This document shows, one piece after another, positions 5,995 through 7,819 of a DNA stretch of 7,819 nucleotides (positions are counted from its first letter, which is position 1; each line of letters begins with the position of its first letter). The notes below the pieces were generated by a model, which was given only the letters and a program-made list of their open reading frames with translations, searched no databases and was not told where the DNA came from. Source of the DNA: Calditrichia bacterium. Lineage in GTDB: Bacteria; Calditrichota; Calditrichia; RBG-13-44-9. A program made the position numbers and the translations under genes. The stretch spans positions 1 to 7,819 of the forward strand of contig JALXCH010000122.1 of the NCBI GenBank assembly GCA_026991005.1, read 5' to 3'.

Positions 5995-7557
5995 TTACTT
6001 CGATTCACTCTGGAGATTCAAATCCGGAGCACCCTGCCGAGGAACAAGGGGCAGCCGAATGAAAAATGTTGTCCCTTCTCCGGGTCGGGACTCAACCCGG
6101 ATGCTCCCATTATGTTCTTCCACAATCAAGCGGGTAATTGCCAATCCCAGTCCCATGCCTTCTTTGCGGGTGGAAAAATACGGTTCAAAAATGCGTTCTA
6201 AATGCTCCGGGGCAATACCCCGACCCCGGTCGCTTACTTCAAGCTGTACAAATTCCCCGTCCCGAATGGTACGGATGGTAATGGGCTGATTTTCCGCATC
6301 CGCCTGCTGGGCGTTTTCAATGAGATTAATCAGCACCCGGCGCAGGCGGTCGCGGTCGAACGGAAACCGTGGCAACCCCTCCGCCAGCTCCAGATGAATC
6401 CGCTCCCCGTACAACGCCGCCACCTCGCCAACAAGCTGGTTCAAATCGTTCGCTTCCAGACGTAGTTGGGGCAATCGCCCGAAACGAGAAAATTCTGCCA
6501 CCAGCCGCCGCAAACTGCCAATTTCCTCATTAATAATCTGCGAACATTCCGTGAGGAGCTGCCGGTACTGGGGATTGCTATCGTCGTACTGATCCACCAG
6601 TTGTTGCAGGGTGAGCTGAATGGGAGTAAGTGGATTTTTAATTTCGTGCGCCAATTTTCGGGCGATTTGCTGCCACATTGCCATCTTCTCCAGATAAATC
6701 AGCCGCTGCTGATTTTTTTGCAACGCCTCGGCCATGCGATTGAAGTGCCGAATAAGCCGGGTGGTCTCGTCTTCCCGCCCGGTTTCGGGAATTCGATAGT
6801 CGAGGTTTCCCCGTCCAATTTCTTCCGTTCCTTCCACCAGCAAGGAGAGTGGCGCCGTAAGGCGTGCCGAAATCCAGATACCTGCCGCGATGATGAAGGA
6901 AAGAAAAAGCAGGGTGAGCGCCACAAAAGCAAACAGGAAACTGCGGGGCAGAGAGTGCCGGGTCAGGTTCAGCGTCTGGTACACCTGATGCACCTGGAGC
7001 AGTTGATTGGTCTGGCGTAAAAAGCGGGGATTCATGTGGGCGGCCAGGAGTAAAAACTTCCTTTGGTTGCCCTTGCCCCCTGCTACCACCGCCTGAAAAA
7101 TATTGCGCGTCCGGTCGGACAACACAACCTTTTCCTGCTCCGGCCTGAGCTCCCGAAATAACTGGCGCGGAACGGTAAACGCCTGCGAATCTTCCCCGCC
7201 GCTCTCCCAGATCACTTCCCCCTCAGCTGAAAAAGCCCCCACAAAGAACGGTTTCCAGAAGGCAGTATCCAGGCCGGTTTGCTGTAAGATGCGCACCACC
7301 TGCCCAAAATCCTGTCCTTCTGTTAAACGAGGCGCTGCCTGCTCCAGAATAAATGTTAGATGCCGACGCTGCAAGTTGTACAATTCCCGCGAAAAATAAA
7401 ACCCGTTTTCCAGCGCCAGACTGACCTGGGGATTAACCCCTACCCGATAACTCTGGTTGACCAGAGTATAAACCAGATAAGAAAGGGGCAGTACGGGAAG
7501 CAGCACCGCCAATAATAACACAGCAATGATTTTAGTGCGCAGGCGTTTCATAGGCAT
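5995..7557 (-). CDS. Membrane sensor histidine kinase, NtrY-like, HAMP without PAS
   Basis: A 520-residue kinase of the inner membrane. TM1 covers about 10-33, an extracytoplasmic region 34-205, TM2 207-229 and HAMP 230-283. The HisKA helix has phospho-acceptor H304 in HEIKNPLTPIQL, a motif typical of NtrY-type kinases. The ATPase domain shows the N box NLIENAQQA (411-419), G1 DRGRGI (443-448), F box FEPYFSTR (457-464), G2 GMGLGLAI (467-474) and GEGTTF (493-498). Classical proteobacterial NtrY has more membrane helices and a PAS domain; here HAMP runs directly into HisKA, so signal input must come from the outer domain or membrane. That domain has a long helix followed by a strand FFVGAFSAEGEVIW, which would fit a Cache-like fold, but this is a guess. 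Its ATG overlaps the TGA of the upstream gene by one base and lacks a clear ribosome site, so translation is probably coupled; an ATG two codons later is an alternative. Likely partner: the regulator 23 bp downstream. Confidence 0.94.
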   Translation of the reverse strand: MPMKRLRTKIIAVLLLAVLLPVLPLSYLVYTLVNQSYRVGVNPQVSLALENGFYFSRELYNLQRRHLTFILEQAAPRLTEGQDFGQVVRILQQTGLDTAFWKPFFVGAFSAEGEVIWESGGEDSQAFTVPRQLFRELRPEQEKVVLSDRTRNIFQAVVAGGKGNQRKFLLLAAHMNPRFLRQTNQLLQVHQVYQTLNLTRHSLPRSFLFAFVALTLLFLSFIIAAGIWISARLTAPLSLLVEGTEEIGRGNLDYRIPETGREDETTRLIRHFNRMAEALQKNQQRLIYLEKMAMWQQIARKLAHEIKNPLTPIQLTLQQLVDQYDDSNPQYRQLLTECSQIINEEIGSLRRLVAEFSRFGRLPQLRLEANDLNQLVGEVAALYGERIHLELAEGLPRFPFDRDRLRRVLINLIENAQQADAENQPITIRTIRDGEFVQLEVSDRGRGIAPEHLERIFEPYFSTRKEGMGLGLAITRLIVEEHNGSIRVESRPGEGTTFFIRLPLVPRQGAPDLNLQSESK

Positions 7558-7819
7558 CAGGGTGTTGGGGTAATTCGAAACGGCGCAGAAATGGCCGTTT
7601 GCCGATATTCCTGCCGCGACTCATCTTTTTTCAGGAACACCTGAATTAACTGATTCAGGTTAAGGCGAAACCCGGTGGTGCGATCCTGGGAAGGGAGATC
7701 TTCTTCCACGGGGTTCCCGCCCTCCATCCACCATTTCAACTCCTCGTTCTGGCGGCGGGTTAAAATAACCGCGACGGTTTCGATGCTCCAGCGGTACGTT
7801 TTTTTCGGGGAGAGCTCCG
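7557..7819 (-). CDS. 3' end of an unrecognised gene (partial)
   Basis: The reading frame is open from the right edge of the window to a TGA at 7557-7559, giving the last 86 residues of a longer protein. A TTG at 7739 is a possible start codon but the frame continues upstream of it through ELSPKKTYRWSIETVAVILT, so I treat it as internal. The visible part is rich in charged and polar residues, has WW and short hydrophobic patches (ETVAVILT, LNQLIQVFL), and ends APFRITPTP. There is no transmembrane helix or motif I recognise. The one-base overlap with the kinase start places it in the same operon. In proteobacteria a DUF4390 gene often precedes ntrY, but I cannot see that family's features here. 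It could contribute to signal sensing; that is inference from position only. Confidence 0.7.
   Translation of the reverse strand, partial: ELSPKKTYRWSIETVAVILTRRQNEELKWWMEGGNPVEEDLPSQDRTTGFRLNLNQLIQVFLKKDESRQEYRQTAISAPFRITPTP

Noticed and set aside
6466..7020. 184-codon + strand frame opposite the histidine kinase
   Set aside because: Antisense shadow of the HAMP/HisKA coding region; no domain.

Overview
The window holds three well-supported genes, the 3' end of a fourth, and a 1.26-kb gene-free block rich in repeat-like sequence. A secreted tricorn-type S41 protease (91-3351) lies on the + strand. On the - strand an operon reads leftward: the end of an unrecognised gene (7557-7819, cut by the window edge), a membrane sensor histidine kinase (5995-7557) and a sigma-54-dependent NtrC-family response regulator (4610-5971). 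The protease gene and the operon converge tail to tail on the block at 3352-4609.

Organism: a bacterium of moderate GC. Full-length tricorn homologues with an export signal, an NtrY/NtrX-like pair without a PAS domain, and AT-rich intergenic DNA full of degenerate repeat-like sequence would fit a Gram-negative lineage of the Bacteroidota/Calditrichota/Ignavibacteria neighbourhood. This is an inference from gene style only; no rRNA or other phylogenetic marker is present.

Left region (1-3420): an AT-rich leader without a convincing promoter, a perfect Shine-Dalgarno sequence, the protease gene with signal peptide, two beta-propeller regions, C1, PDZ and S41 catalytic domains, then a strong symmetrical hairpin terminator. 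The tetrad S749/H750/S975/E1033 aligns by motif with the tricorn active site, so the enzyme looks active.

Middle region (3418-4609): no credible gene. It contains two diverged copies (3895-3943 and 4138-4188) of a bipartite element made of two hairpins a fixed 12 nt apart. The stem sequences differ between copies but pairing is kept in both. Around them lie a degenerate ATTCTGAG-type repeat, short CAAATTCCAAA repeats, two copies of a TTCGTG-rich 29-mer, ACGGAGG/GACGC purine-rich repeats and a homopyrimidine tract. It reads as a site where dispersed non-coding repeats have accumulated between two convergent transcription units.

Right region (4610-7819): the kinase (TM - extracytoplasmic domain - TM - HAMP - HisKA - HATPase) probably phosphorylates D54 of the regulator, which would then activate sigma-54 promoters. 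No sigma-54 promoter was found here, so the targets lie elsewhere. The kinase start overlaps the stop of the upstream gene by one base, which suggests translational coupling and a functional tie to the unidentified protein. Nothing shows a functional link between the protease and the two-component system.
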